Assembly (NCBI RefSeq): GCF_036488675.1
Contig: NZ_CP133152.1
Span: forward strand, 372,001 to 436,000
DNA: 64,000 bases
Direction of reading: 5' to 3'
Source: Sinorhizobium chiapasense
Lineage (GTDB): Bacteria; Pseudomonadota; Alphaproteobacteria; Rhizobiales; Rhizobiaceae
Positions 41,847 through 50,252 of this stretch are shown piece by piece. The position numbers were made by a program, and so were the translations under genes. How positions within the stretch are numbered: the stretch's first letter is position 1; each line of letters opens with the position of its first letter. The notes below the pieces were generated by a model that did no database searches, had not been told where the DNA came from, and worked only from the letters and a program-made list of their open reading frames with translations.

Positions 41847-42938
41847 ATGACGACGGTTGCCACGAAAAGAGATTACAGCCTGCTCGGGCGCGACGCCGCC
41901 GCGGCAGTCGCCAATGGCCTTTCCGCGGCGGAGTGGTATCACACCGATATTCCGCGCAAACAGATGAAGGAATTGATGAAACGCGAGGATGGCCCGGCTA
42001 TCCGCGACACCTTCCTCTGGCTAGGCAGCATGGTGCTTGTCGGCGGGCTCGGCATTTATTTCTGGGGCACGTGGATGGCCGTGCCGTTTTTCCTCGCCTA
42101 CGGCGTGCTCTACGGCTCGGCCTCCGACAGCCGCTGGCACGAATGCGGCCATGGCACCGCGTTCAAGACGATGTGGATGAATGATGTCGTCTATCAGATC
42201 GCCTGTTTCATGATCATGCGCAATCCGGTGACCTGGCGCTGGAGTCATACCCGCCACCACACCGATACGGTCATCGTCGGCCGCGACCCGGAAATCGCGG
42301 TCATGCGCCCGCCGGACCTCCTGCGCCTCATTCTCAACTTCTTCGGCATCATCGACGTCTGGCATGCCGTCATCGACATGGTGCGAAACGCCTTCGGCGT
42401 GATCAGCGCCGCCGAAAACACCTTCATTCCCGAGATGGAGCAGCCGAAGGCGATCCTGGTCGCCCGCACCTGGCTGGCGATCCATGTCGCGACGATCGCC
42501 CTGTCGGTCTATCTCGGGTCCATTCTGCCCTTGATGCTGATCGGGCTACCCCGCCTTTATGGCGCCTGGCATCACGTGTTGACGGGCCTGCTGCAGCACG
42601 GCGGGCTTGCCGACAACGTCACCGACCACCGGCTGAACAGCCGCACGGTCCATATGAACCCGGTGAGCCGTTTCATCTATTGGAACATGAACTATCACGT
42701 CGAACATCACATGTTCCCGATGGTGCCGTATCACGCGCTGCCGAAGCTGCATGAAATGATCAAGCACGACCTGCCGGCGCCGAACCCGTCCATGCTTCAC
42801 GGCTATCGCGAAATGATCCCTGCCTTCCTCAGGCAGCTCAAGAACGAGGACTATTTCCTGAGGCGCGAATTGCCGCCGACGGCAAAACCCTATCGCGAAG
42901 AGTTCCACAACGATCGGGTCATTCACGCCGCCGAGTGA
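41847..42938 (+). CDS. mocD: MocD-like membrane di-iron oxygenase (fatty acid desaturase/AlkB fold)
   Basis: A 363-residue integral-membrane di-iron protein. Three histidine boxes are visible: HECGH near residue 97, HTRHH near 135 and HVEHH near 289, with hydrophobic hairpins between them. In rhizopine catabolism of S. meliloti L5-30, MocD works with ferredoxin MocE and reductase MocF in the step that removes the O-methyl group of 3-O-methyl-scyllo-inosamine; all three partners occur here in order. The substrate in this strain may differ. GGAGG-like bases precede the ATG. Confidence 0.85.
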   Translation: MTTVATKRDYSLLGRDAAAAVANGLSAAEWYHTDIPRKQMKELMKREDGPAIRDTFLWLGSMVLVGGLGIYFWGTWMAVPFFLAYGVLYGSASDSRWHECGHGTAFKTMWMNDVVYQIACFMIMRNPVTWRWSHTRHHTDTVIVGRDPEIAVMRPPDLLRLILNFFGIIDVWHAVIDMVRNAFGVISAAENTFIPEMEQPKAILVARTWLAIHVATIALSVYLGSILPLMLIGLPRLYGAWHHVLTGLLQHGGLADNVTDHRLNSRTVHMNPVSRFIYWNMNYHVEHHMFPMVPYHALPKLHEMIKHDLPAPNPSMLHGYREMIPAFLRQLKNEDYFLRRELPPTAKPYREEFHNDRVIHAAE

Positions 42939-42988
42939 GCGTGGGAAGCGACTTCTATCAAGAACCTTGCATTGAATGGAGGAAACCC

Positions 42989-43306
42989 ATGAGCTCGAAC
43001 TGGGTCGAGGTCTGTGCGGCCGATGAGATCGATGAGGAAGACGTTATCCGTTTCGATCACGAGGGGCGAACCTTCGCCGTTTACCGTAGTCCCGATGACG
43101 AATATTTCGCGACCGATGGGCTCTGCACCCATGAGCACATTCATCTCGCCGACGGTCTGGTGATGGACGACATCATCGAATGTCCGAAGCACAACGGTCG
43201 CTTTAACTACAAGACCGGCCAGGCCAGGGGCGCCCCCGTCTGCGTCAACCTCCGGACCTATCCGGTGAAGGTTGAGGCCGGCAGCGTCTTCATCGCGATT
43301 TCCTGA
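42989..43306 (+). CDS. mocE: Rieske-type ferredoxin (MocE-like)
   Basis: A 105-residue soluble Rieske [2Fe-2S] protein. Ligands: CTHEH near residue 45 (Cys-x-His) and CPKHNGRF near 65 (Cys-x2-His). It passes electrons from the flavoprotein reductase to the membrane oxygenase. GGAGG lies eight bases before ATG 42989, fifty bases after mocD. Confidence 0.9.
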   Translation: MSSNWVEVCAADEIDEEDVIRFDHEGRTFAVYRSPDDEYFATDGLCTHEHIHLADGLVMDDIIECPKHNGRFNYKTGQARGAPVCVNLRTYPVKVEAGSVFIAIS

Positions 43307-43349
43307 AGACATTTGCCTTAGCGCCGAACCGGCGGAGGGAGGAGAAGGC

Positions 43350-44576
43350 ATGACACATATCGTCATCGTCGGCGCCGGCGAGTGTGGCGCGCGGGTAGCG
43401 TTTGCGCTGAGAGAAAAGGGTTTCGACGGCGAGGTCACGCTGATCGGCGCCGAACCGCATCTTCCCTACGAGCGCCCGCCGCTTTCGAAGGACGGCCTTG
43501 CAGCCCCCATGCCCCCGAAATATGTGGCGGCGGCAGAGCGCTATCAGGAGGCCGGGATATCGGTGCTGACAGATACCCCCGTCGACAAGATCGATCGTGA
43601 GGGTAAGGCGGTGCGGCTGTCGGACGGCCGATCGATCCGTTACGACCGGCTGCTGCTTGCGACCGGCGCGCGGCCGCGGGCCTTTCCAGGCGCTGCGGAA
43701 AACTCCGAGCGGATCCGAATGCTGAGGACGCACGCCGACGCGCTGTCGATCCGCCAAGCGCTTGCACCGGGCCGAAAGATCGCCGTCATCGGCGGCGGCT
43801 TCATCGGCCTCGAACTGGCAGCAACGGCGCGTAAGCTGGGCGCCGAGGTCACTCTTGTCGAAGGGATGCCACGGTTGCTCACTCGTGGTGTGCCGGAAGA
43901 GATCGCCACCGTCGTTGCCGAAAGGCATCGGCATGAAGGCGTTGAAATCATCTGTAGTGCGAAGATTGCGGCGCTCGAGGATGGCGGATGCGAGGCGCGT
44001 GTCCTCTTTGCCGATGGCGGCAGTGTTTCCGCTGATCTGGTCGTCGTCGGCATCGGCGCAATACCCAACACGGAACTGGCGGAAGCGGCCGGCCTTGCGA
44101 TCGACAATGGTATTGCCGTCGACGAGACGCTGCGGACGTCGGATCCCTACATCTACGCCGCCGGCGACTGCTGCTCTTTCCCGCTGTCGCATTACGGCGG
44201 GCGTCGGGTGCGGCTCGAGGCGTGGCGCAACGCCCAGGACCAGGGAACGCTGGTCGCCGCCAATCTGATCGGCGGGACCGAGCCCGTCTCCAGCGTGCCG
44301 TGGTTCTGGTCGGATCAATACGACCTGACGCTGCAGATCGCCGGCCTTGCCGACGGTGCGGCCGCGACGGTTCGGCGCGACATGGAGGAGGGGGCGTTCA
44401 TTCTCTTTCATTTGGATGACGAAGGCCGGTTGATCGCCGCAAGCGGTATCGGTCCCGGCAATGCCGTTGCCCGCGACATCCGACTTGCCGAAATGCTGAT
44501 CGCTGCCAGCAGCCGGCCGGACCGGCAAGCGCTCGCTTCTCCGGACATCAAGCTCAGGAAGCTGCTGGCGGCGTGA
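43350..44576 (+). CDS. mocF: FAD-dependent ferredoxin reductase (MocF-like)
   Basis: A 408-residue pyridine-nucleotide-disulphide-type oxidoreductase of the rubredoxin/putidaredoxin reductase class. FAD motif IVIVGAGECGARVAFAL at residues 4-20, PYERPPLSKD, NAD motif IAVIGGGFIGLELAATA near 145-161, and YAAGDCCSF near 275. C-terminal reductase domain from about 320. It would feed electrons from NAD(P)H to the MocE-like ferredoxin. GGAGGGAGGAG precedes ATG 43350. Confidence 0.9.
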   Translation: MTHIVIVGAGECGARVAFALREKGFDGEVTLIGAEPHLPYERPPLSKDGLAAPMPPKYVAAAERYQEAGISVLTDTPVDKIDREGKAVRLSDGRSIRYDRLLLATGARPRAFPGAAENSERIRMLRTHADALSIRQALAPGRKIAVIGGGFIGLELAATARKLGAEVTLVEGMPRLLTRGVPEEIATVVAERHRHEGVEIICSAKIAALEDGGCEARVLFADGGSVSADLVVVGIGAIPNTELAEAAGLAIDNGIAVDETLRTSDPYIYAAGDCCSFPLSHYGGRRVRLEAWRNAQDQGTLVAANLIGGTEPVSSVPWFWSDQYDLTLQIAGLADGAAATVRRDMEEGAFILFHLDDEGRLIAASGIGPGNAVARDIRLAEMLIAASSRPDRQALASPDIKLRKLLAA

Positions 44577-44623
44577 AAGCCGCCAGCACAACCATTCATC
44601 ACTGCATTCCCAGGGAGATCTCG

Positions 44624-45445
44624 ATGAGACATCGCCGCCCGACTGTTGCCGATCTTTTGTCGATGAAGGGCCAGAGGCAGCTTACGATGCTGCGCGTCGT
44701 CACGCTTGAAGAGGCGGAAGCCGCGGAAAGGGCCGGCATCGACCTCGTCTCGGTTCCTCCCGCGCTGCTCGGCCCTGAATTCAGGGAGGCAGCCCCCTCC
44801 GTCTTCGCCTTCCCGGGCCTCGAATATGGCGACCATGTCACGGCCGACGACTATATCCGCGCCGCCTTCAAGGCGCTGAAGGCAGGCGGTGATGCCGTCT
44901 ACTGCGCCGCGAGCCTTTCGACCGTCCGACGCATGCGCGACGAGGGCATTCCCGTTTGCGGCCATGTCGGGCTCATCCCCTCCAAGGCGACCTGGACCGG
45001 TGGCTTCCGCGCCGTCGGCAAAACGGCGGAAAGCGCGCTTGAGGTCTGGCGGCAGGTGAAGGCGCTCGAGGAGGCCGGAGCATTCGCGGCCGAGATCGAG
45101 GTCGTTCCGGCAGAGGTGGCGACGGCGATCTCGAAGCGGAGCTCGCTGTTGATGCTTTCCATGGGCGCTGGCGCCGGATGCGATGCGCAATATCTTTTCG
45201 CGGAAGACGTACTCGGTCAAAATCGAGGTCATTACCCTCGCCACGCGAAGGTCTACCGCAATTTTGCCGCCGAATATGACAGGCTGCAGCAGGAGCGCAC
45301 CGCGGCCTTCCGCGAATATGCCGAGGACGTCCGTTCCGGTGCCCATCCGGAAAAGGCGCATATGGTTGGCATCGAGCCGCGGGAGTTGGAGGAATTCCTC
45401 GGCAAGCTCGATGCGCAGGAGGAGACGTCCTTCCGCGCAAGGTGA
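44624..45445 (+). CDS. PanB-like (ketopantoate hydroxymethyltransferase fold) protein lacking PanB metal ligands
   Basis: A 273-residue TIM barrel clearly related to PanB: TVADLLSMKGQRQLTMLRV at the start, PVCGHVGLIP at 110-119, EVVPAEVAT and the MGAGAGCDAQYLFAEDVLG / YPRHAKVYRNF end. But the PanB magnesium ligands are gone: VGDS is replaced by VSVPP (42-46), ADLPF by FPGLEY (63-68) and KIEGG by YCAAS (93-97). It may still bind a folate C1 unit yet cannot be ordinary ketopantoate synthase. It follows the MocF-like gene by 47 bases and is followed by purU, pointing to one-carbon handling. ATG 44624 is chosen for AGGGAG upstream. Confidence 0.8.
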   Translation: MRHRRPTVADLLSMKGQRQLTMLRVVTLEEAEAAERAGIDLVSVPPALLGPEFREAAPSVFAFPGLEYGDHVTADDYIRAAFKALKAGGDAVYCAASLSTVRRMRDEGIPVCGHVGLIPSKATWTGGFRAVGKTAESALEVWRQVKALEEAGAFAAEIEVVPAEVATAISKRSSLLMLSMGAGAGCDAQYLFAEDVLGQNRGHYPRHAKVYRNFAAEYDRLQQERTAAFREYAEDVRSGAHPEKAHMVGIEPRELEEFLGKLDAQEETSFRAR

Positions 45446-45448
45446 CAG

Positions 45449-45543
45449 CGACAGCGCCGTTTCAGACGCAAAACGTCGCTGCAGCACTTTGTATCGCAGT
45501 AGGTTTATCTTTTAATCGGCCCCTTTAAGGAAGCAACGCAGTG
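45449..45543. repeat. Rhizobial mosaic repeat, diverged copy
   Basis: CAGCGCCG-TTTCAGACG-CAAAACGTC-GCTGCAGCACTTTG followed by a TTTTAATCGGCCCCTTTAAGG hairpin. Order of parts matches the next copy at 45556-45653, so two elements stand in tandem between the PanB-like gene and purU. Confidence 0.6.
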
Positions 45544-45555
45544 AGACCGGGTGCC

Positions 45556-45653
45556 TACAGCGCGGCGCGTCCAATCGGACGCGCAAAGGTCGCTGGACAC
45601 TTTGAATGGCTGCATGATTTCTTAAATCGATTCCGACTTGAAGAATCAGGCAG
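45556..45653. repeat. Rhizobial mosaic repeat
   Basis: Hairpin TACAGCG / GCGCGTCC-AATC-GGACGCGC / CGCTG, then the link CACTTTGAATGG, then hairpin CTGCATGATTTCTTAAATCG with its partner ending CAGGCAG. This is the reverse-orientation relative of the element at 51891-51993, with near-identical sequence in each module. Confidence 0.75.
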
Positions 45654-45674
45654 TAGACACGACAGCAAGGACGA

Positions 45675-46562
45675 ATGATGCACACTTACGTTTTGACGGT
45701 ATCCTGCAAATCCACCCGCGGCATCGTGGCGGCGCTTTCCGGCTACCTCGCCGAACAGGGGTGCAACATCATCGATAGCTCGCAGTTCGACGACCTCGAG
45801 ACGGGCCTGTTCTTCATGCGCATCAGCTTCATTTCGGAAGAAGGCGTCGCCCGCGCGGCCCTCGAGGAAGGGCTGAAGCCAATTGCCGCGAGATTCGCAA
45901 TGGCCACCGCTCTTCACGACCAGTCGGAGCGTACCAAGGTGCTGTTGATGGTGTCGCGTTTCGGCCATTGCCTGAACGACCTGCTCTACCGCTGGAAGAT
46001 CGGCGCACTGCCGATCGACATCGTCGGCGTCGTCTCCAACCACTTCGATTACCAGAAGGTGGTCGTCAACCACGACATCCCGTTCCACTGCATCAAGGTG
46101 ACGAAGGAGAACAAGCCGAAGGCCGAAGCCCAGCTGCTGGAGCTCGTCGAGCAGACCGGTGCCGAACTGATCGTGCTCGCCCGCTACATGCAGGTCTTGT
46201 CCGACGCGCTCTGCAAGAAGATGTCGGGCAAGATCATCAACATCCACCACTCGTTCCTGCCGAGCTTCAAGGGCGCGAACCCCTACAAGCAGGCCTATGA
46301 GCGCGGCGTCAAGCTGATCGGCGCGACGGCGCATTATGTCACCGCGGATCTTGACGAGGGTCCGATCATCGAGCAGGACATCGCCCGCATCACCCATGCG
46401 CAGTCGGCCGAGGACTATGTCTCGATCGGCCGCGACGTCGAAAGCCAGGTGCTGGCCCGTGCCGTGCACGCCCACATCCACCACCGCTGCTTCATCAACG
46501 GCAACCGCGTCGTTGTCTTCCCGCCGAGCCCGGGAAGCTATGCCTCGGAGCGGATGGGGTGA
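45675..46562 (+). CDS. purU: Formyltetrahydrofolate deformylase
   Basis: A 295-residue enzyme that hydrolyses 10-formyl-THF to formate and THF. N-terminal ACT domain (residues 1-85, YVLTVSCKSTRGIVAALSGYL) and C-terminal formyltransferase-type domain with VSRFGHCLNDLLYRW, the hinge NIHHSFLPSFKGANPYKQAY (His and Asp region) and ATAHYVTADLDEGPIIEQD. ATG 45675 or 45678 both fit the AAGGA upstream. Its place after mocDEF-like and PanB-like genes suggests it balances C1 units released by demethylation. Confidence 0.92.
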   Translation: MMHTYVLTVSCKSTRGIVAALSGYLAEQGCNIIDSSQFDDLETGLFFMRISFISEEGVARAALEEGLKPIAARFAMATALHDQSERTKVLLMVSRFGHCLNDLLYRWKIGALPIDIVGVVSNHFDYQKVVVNHDIPFHCIKVTKENKPKAEAQLLELVEQTGAELIVLARYMQVLSDALCKKMSGKIINIHHSFLPSFKGANPYKQAYERGVKLIGATAHYVTADLDEGPIIEQDIARITHAQSAEDYVSIGRDVESQVLARAVHAHIHHRCFINGNRVVVFPPSPGSYASERMG

Positions 46563-46735
46563 GCGGGGGTGACAGGGGTGGCAGCAGGGATGTCGATCGA
46601 GAGATGCGCACTCGATGGACATATCTGCCCGGAAAAGGACGACTTTTCGGGAGAAATAATGGACCGCCTTCTTCGGCGAACGCGAGTGCGGTTGAAGGTG
46701 GGGTTTTGAGTTCACCTCCCAGTGGGGCCGCCTGG
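46563..46735. other. Intergenic stretch after purU
   Basis: No coding region I can support. It leads to a strong hairpin at 46736; a further 150 bases up to 46913 also look non-coding. Confidence 0.5.
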
Positions 46736-46772
46736 CCGCCTTGATCGAAAATGATCAAGGCGGTCTCTCTTC
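46736..46772 (+). terminator. Perfect hairpin, likely terminator, loop GAAAAT
   Basis: CCGCCTTGATC pairs perfectly (11 bp) with GATCAAGGCGG around GAAAAT, followed on the plus strand by TCTCTCTTC. It lies 174 bases beyond the purU stop and 150 beyond the leftward sulfatase stop. The loop and flank resemble the hairpin at 58262-58294. Confidence 0.65.
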
Positions 46773-46913
46773 GCAGGGTCGCACGCGGCGCACCTGGAGC
46801 AATCAGCTAGCGATCTGCGGTCAGCCATCAGTATCGGTGCTTGCGTGCCAATAGCTCGCTTCCACTCACCGAGCTTGCACGTTATCAGCTTCTGCCTGCC
46901 ACAGCGCCGAGCA

Positions 46914-48377
46914 CTACTTAATTCTGTTCCGTAGCCGCTGAGTCGCATTGGGAATGGACGAGGTTGCACGGGGAGTTGCTGTCGCTGCCTCATGCTGGAG
47001 AAACGAGGCGATATCGTTGAGCAGCATGAGTTCGGTCGTGGCGTAGGCGGGGTCACCTGAGAGATTCGTGGTTTCCTGTCGGTCGGTCTGAAGATCGTAT
47101 AGCTCTCGTTCGCTCGAGCCGTTGCTGCTGTAAAGTGTGAGCTTGAACCGTTGGTCCCGTGCCATGGTCGCCTGCATCGATGGATCCCAAAAGCTGCCGC
47201 TCTCGTTTACGCCGGAGTTGCGGTAGGCACAGATTGCGCTGCTGCGCCTCGTTGTGTTCTGCGATGCCATGGCTACGAGATCCTCGCTCTGCGGGCATGA
47301 TTGCGTGCTGAGGCCCGCTGCGGCGAGGCATGTGGCAGCAACGTCGTGGCCCTGGGCAAGCGCGGTGCACCGGGTTCCGGCGGCGATGCGGCCGGGCCAG
47401 CGCAGTAACAACGGCACGCCGACGGTAGGCTCGTAGAGCGCCACTCCCTTGACGAAGAGCCCATGGTCGCCAAGCTGGTCGCCGTGGTCGGACAGGAAGA
47501 TGACGAGTGTGTCTTCCGTCAAACCCGCATCGTCCAGTGCGCTTAGGACGCGGCCGACCTGTTCGTCGAGGAATGCAATCGAGACGGCATAGCCGCTCCG
47601 GATCTTGCGGATTTCTTCCGGCGAGAAGTCCCCGAGACGCCCGAGATAGGAGCCTTGCTGCTCGCGCACAACGCATTCGGGTTGCTCCGTGCGCGAAACG
47701 ACCGGATCAGGAATCTTCCCTGCATCTATTCGATCCCGAAACGTCGACGGGTAATCCTCATAGGGATCATGGGGATCGAAAAGGCTCATCAGACAAAAGA
47801 ACGGCTGCCGTTCCGCCTTCATCGACTGAATGAACGCGATGGTCCGATCGGCCGCCCACTTGCTCATGTGCACGGCCTCAGGGTGGTGAAGCTCGCCGCG
47901 ACCGTTGCGTTGGAGCGCAGCGAGGAAGTCCGGTGCGGTTTCGCGAAGCCAGGCGGTATAGCCGTTGAACGGGCTTCCTATCGCGACCGACGGTTCCAGG
48001 CACCATTCATAGATATCAAAACCGTCATGCGGGTGCCGCTCGTGTTCTTCCTTGAGACGGCTGCTAACGTGGAGTTTGCCAAAAAGCGCGGTTCGATAAC
48101 TCGCTTCCCGTCGCAGCCGCTCAGTGAAAAGCACTTCATCCGGGGGCAGATTGTCATGCACCCGCTCAACCCCGTGACCCGGCACGGGCTTGCCTGTAAG
48201 GATGCTGGCGCGCGAAGGGGTGCAGATGGGGTTGTCGACAGTGCAGCGCTCAAAGACCGCGCCGGCCTTCCCTAACCGGTCGAGATTGGGCGTAGGGATC
48301 CAGTCACAGCCGTAGACGCCAAGCGTATCCCGACGTTGCTGGTCCGTCATGATCATCAAAATGTTCGGCGGCGTCAT
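46914..48377 (-). CDS. Sulfatase-family hydrolase 1 (cytoplasmic)
   Basis: A 487-residue alkaline-phosphatase-superfamily hydrolase. The formylglycine signature CTPSRASILTG starts at Cys 52; metal residues appear in ILMIMTDQQRRD (residues 6-17) and FLSDHGDQLGDHGLF near 300. No signal peptide, so it acts in the cytosol, as choline sulfatase does. Relatives include sulfatases and phosphonate monoester hydrolases. ATG 48377 is used because the conserved PNILMIMTDQQ begins there. Followed upstream in the same leftward unit by an aldolase gene whose stop is 17 bases away. Confidence 0.87.
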   Translation of the reverse strand: MTPPNILMIMTDQQRRDTLGVYGCDWIPTPNLDRLGKAGAVFERCTVDNPICTPSRASILTGKPVPGHGVERVHDNLPPDEVLFTERLRREASYRTALFGKLHVSSRLKEEHERHPHDGFDIYEWCLEPSVAIGSPFNGYTAWLRETAPDFLAALQRNGRGELHHPEAVHMSKWAADRTIAFIQSMKAERQPFFCLMSLFDPHDPYEDYPSTFRDRIDAGKIPDPVVSRTEQPECVVREQQGSYLGRLGDFSPEEIRKIRSGYAVSIAFLDEQVGRVLSALDDAGLTEDTLVIFLSDHGDQLGDHGLFVKGVALYEPTVGVPLLLRWPGRIAAGTRCTALAQGHDVAATCLAAAGLSTQSCPQSEDLVAMASQNTTRRSSAICAYRNSGVNESGSFWDPSMQATMARDQRFKLTLYSSNGSSERELYDLQTDRQETTNLSGDPAYATTELMLLNDIASFLQHEAATATPRATSSIPNATQRLRNRIK

Positions 48378-48394
48378 GATGCTTACCTCAACAG

Positions 48395-49348
48395 TCACAG
48401 CATGATTTCGGGGAGGGCGGTTCTGGCTGTTTCTCGCAACCCCGGCACGATCTGGGGATCGAGCCAGCGATACGGCCGACGCAACCGGGTGCCGACGTCC
48501 GCCCATCCCCCGATCGCCGCCAGCAACTTGTCCAGTGCGGCATTCGAATAGCCGTGCACTTTGGCCAGGGGTGTGATGTGGTCTTCGAGAAAAGCGCATA
48601 GCCGTTGCTCCACCTCGAGCGCCCGCTCGATGTCCCTGCCCATCGATGCGGTCCATCGCTGCGCCCCGAATGGGCTCAGGCAGGCGACATTCGAAAATGC
48701 CCCAACCGCGACGTCTAGTTTGACGCCCGTCGCAAGGTGGTGTCCCGGAACATAGATTCCCCACGCGCCGAGGTGCTGACGGGCTTGCTTGTACCAGCTC
48801 AGATCTCCGTCTGCGAGCTTGACGCCGACGACCTGCGGTACAGGTGCAAGGATCGCGGCCAACTCAACCGGAGCAAAGACGCGCTTGGCATGCGGCGGAT
48901 GGTAGAGGACCAGCGGTATCGAGCCGGCCGCCTCCGCTGCCATCCCAAGGAAATCCGTTGCCTCCTCTGCCGTCACGGGCCACCAGTCGGGCAGGATGAC
49001 CTGGATTGCCTCGGGCTCGAGCCTTGCCGCCCGGCGCACACGTTCCAGGGATATCCGGGGATCAGCCTGGCAGGCCCCGATGATGAAAGGCATCGCCGCG
49101 GGCCTACAGCGGTCTGCCAGTAGTTGCTGAATGGCGTCGAACTCCTCCTCTGTCTGATTGTGGAATTCGCCCGCAGTGCCGTTGGAGTAGATGCCGTCCA
49201 CGCCGGCTGCGATCAGGTGCTCGATTTCGTCGGCGAGGCGCGCGAAATCGATCGAATCGTCGTCATTGATCGGCAAGATCAGCGTCGCCCAATTTCCGCG
49301 AATACGGCCCCAGCGACCATCCTGTCGTTCGAACTTTGTGACTGCCAC
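48395..49348 (-). CDS. DapA/NanA-family aldolase 1
   Basis: A 317-residue class I aldolase of the dihydrodipicolinate synthase / N-acetylneuraminate lyase family. GIYSNGTAGEFHNQT at 52-66 replaces the usual GTTGE loop, catalytic Tyr 149 is in LVLYHPPH and Schiff-base Lys 177 in VVGVKLADG. It should cleave or form a 2-keto acid. First gene of the leftward pair with sulfatase 1 and divergent from the FCD regulator. Confidence 0.87.
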   Translation of the reverse strand: MAVTKFERQDGRWGRIRGNWATLILPINDDDSIDFARLADEIEHLIAAGVDGIYSNGTAGEFHNQTEEEFDAIQQLLADRCRPAAMPFIIGACQADPRISLERVRRAARLEPEAIQVILPDWWPVTAEEATDFLGMAAEAAGSIPLVLYHPPHAKRVFAPVELAAILAPVPQVVGVKLADGDLSWYKQARQHLGAWGIYVPGHHLATGVKLDVAVGAFSNVACLSPFGAQRWTASMGRDIERALEVEQRLCAFLEDHITPLAKVHGYSNAALDKLLAAIGGWADVGTRLRRPYRWLDPQIVPGLRETARTALPEIML

Positions 49349-49431
49349 ACCTCACCTCCCTTTGCGGCCTCGGGATTTCAGCGCAACTTCCGGCAGCGCC
49401 GGCGGCTCAATCCACTCGCTCCTCATTTATA

Positions 49432-49455
49432 GACTTGCAAGATATCCTACAAGTC
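49432..49455. promoter_or_regulatory. Candidate FCD-regulator operator
   Basis: GACTTG and CAAGTC form perfect six-base arms around CAAGATATCCTA in the gap between aldolase 1 and the regulator gene. Arms with GT..AC-like symmetry and short length suit a GntR-family dimer, and the site could shut both divergent promoters. Confidence 0.5.
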
Positions 49456-49500
49456 GATATACCTCAACCATGTTGGAAGCCAGATGACAGGGAGCAATTC

Positions 49501-50229
49501 TTGGCCAAGCCAATAAAGCCGCTAGCGCGTCCGCCGCTTCTGCACGTCAGCGTGCAGGAGAGCCTGCGCAGCTATATCGAGGACAATAAGCTTGCGGCTG
49601 GCGCAGCTCTGCCACCGGAGACTTTCCTGGCGCAGCAATTGGGGGTCGGGCGCAACTCCGTGCGCGAGGCGATCAAGGCGCTGGAATCGGTCGGCGTCCT
49701 CGAGACGCGACGCGGCATCGGGGTTTTCGTCAAGGAATTCTCGTTTGCGCCGTTGCTGGACAACCTTGCCTACGGTCTGCAGGCGTCGCTGCGCGACGTC
49801 GAGGAGTTGCAGGAGATCCGTCGCGTCCTGGAAACCGGCCTGATCGACAGAACCATCGAGATGATCGGCGAGGATGATATTGCCGAGCTCCGCAAGCTTA
49901 CCGATCGCATGCGTCAACGCGCTGAACGTGGCGAGAGCTTTGCTGAGGAAGATCAGCAATTTCACCAGCTTCTGTTCCGTTGCCAGAACAACAAGATGCT
50001 GAGCGCGCTGATCAACATCTTCTGGTCCGCTTTCTACAAGGCTTCGGATCTCACAAATCTGACCAACCCGACCCCTCTGGATACCTGGCGCGATCACCAC
50101 GAAATTGTCGAAGCTGTCGCGGCCAGAGATGTCGAGGCTGCCCGCAGGCGTCTCGGAGATCACTACTCTGGAATCAGGAGGGTTATCGCGTCGAACCGGC
50201 CCGGGGAGGTCGAGCCGGTCCAACAATAA
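49501..50229 (+). CDS. GntR-family regulator with FCD domain
   Basis: A 242-residue regulator: winged helix (LPPETFLAQQLGVGRNSVREAIKALESVGVL, about residues 35-65) and FCD domain with ETGLIDRTIEMIGEDDI and QFHQLLFRCQNN. TTG 49501 is chosen because AGGGAG lies seven bases upstream and the frame before it runs into the operator. It precedes the Opp-type operon by 23 bases and is divergent from aldolase 1/sulfatase 1, so it probably controls the whole 46.9-58.3 kb cluster. Confidence 0.85.
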   Translation: MAKPIKPLARPPLLHVSVQESLRSYIEDNKLAAGAALPPETFLAQQLGVGRNSVREAIKALESVGVLETRRGIGVFVKEFSFAPLLDNLAYGLQASLRDVEELQEIRRVLETGLIDRTIEMIGEDDIAELRKLTDRMRQRAERGESFAEEDQQFHQLLFRCQNNKMLSALINIFWSAFYKASDLTNLTNPTPLDTWRDHHEIVEAVAARDVEAARRRLGDHYSGIRRVIASNRPGEVEPVQQ

Positions 50230-50252
50230 ACCGAATAAAAGAGGAGGAGAGC

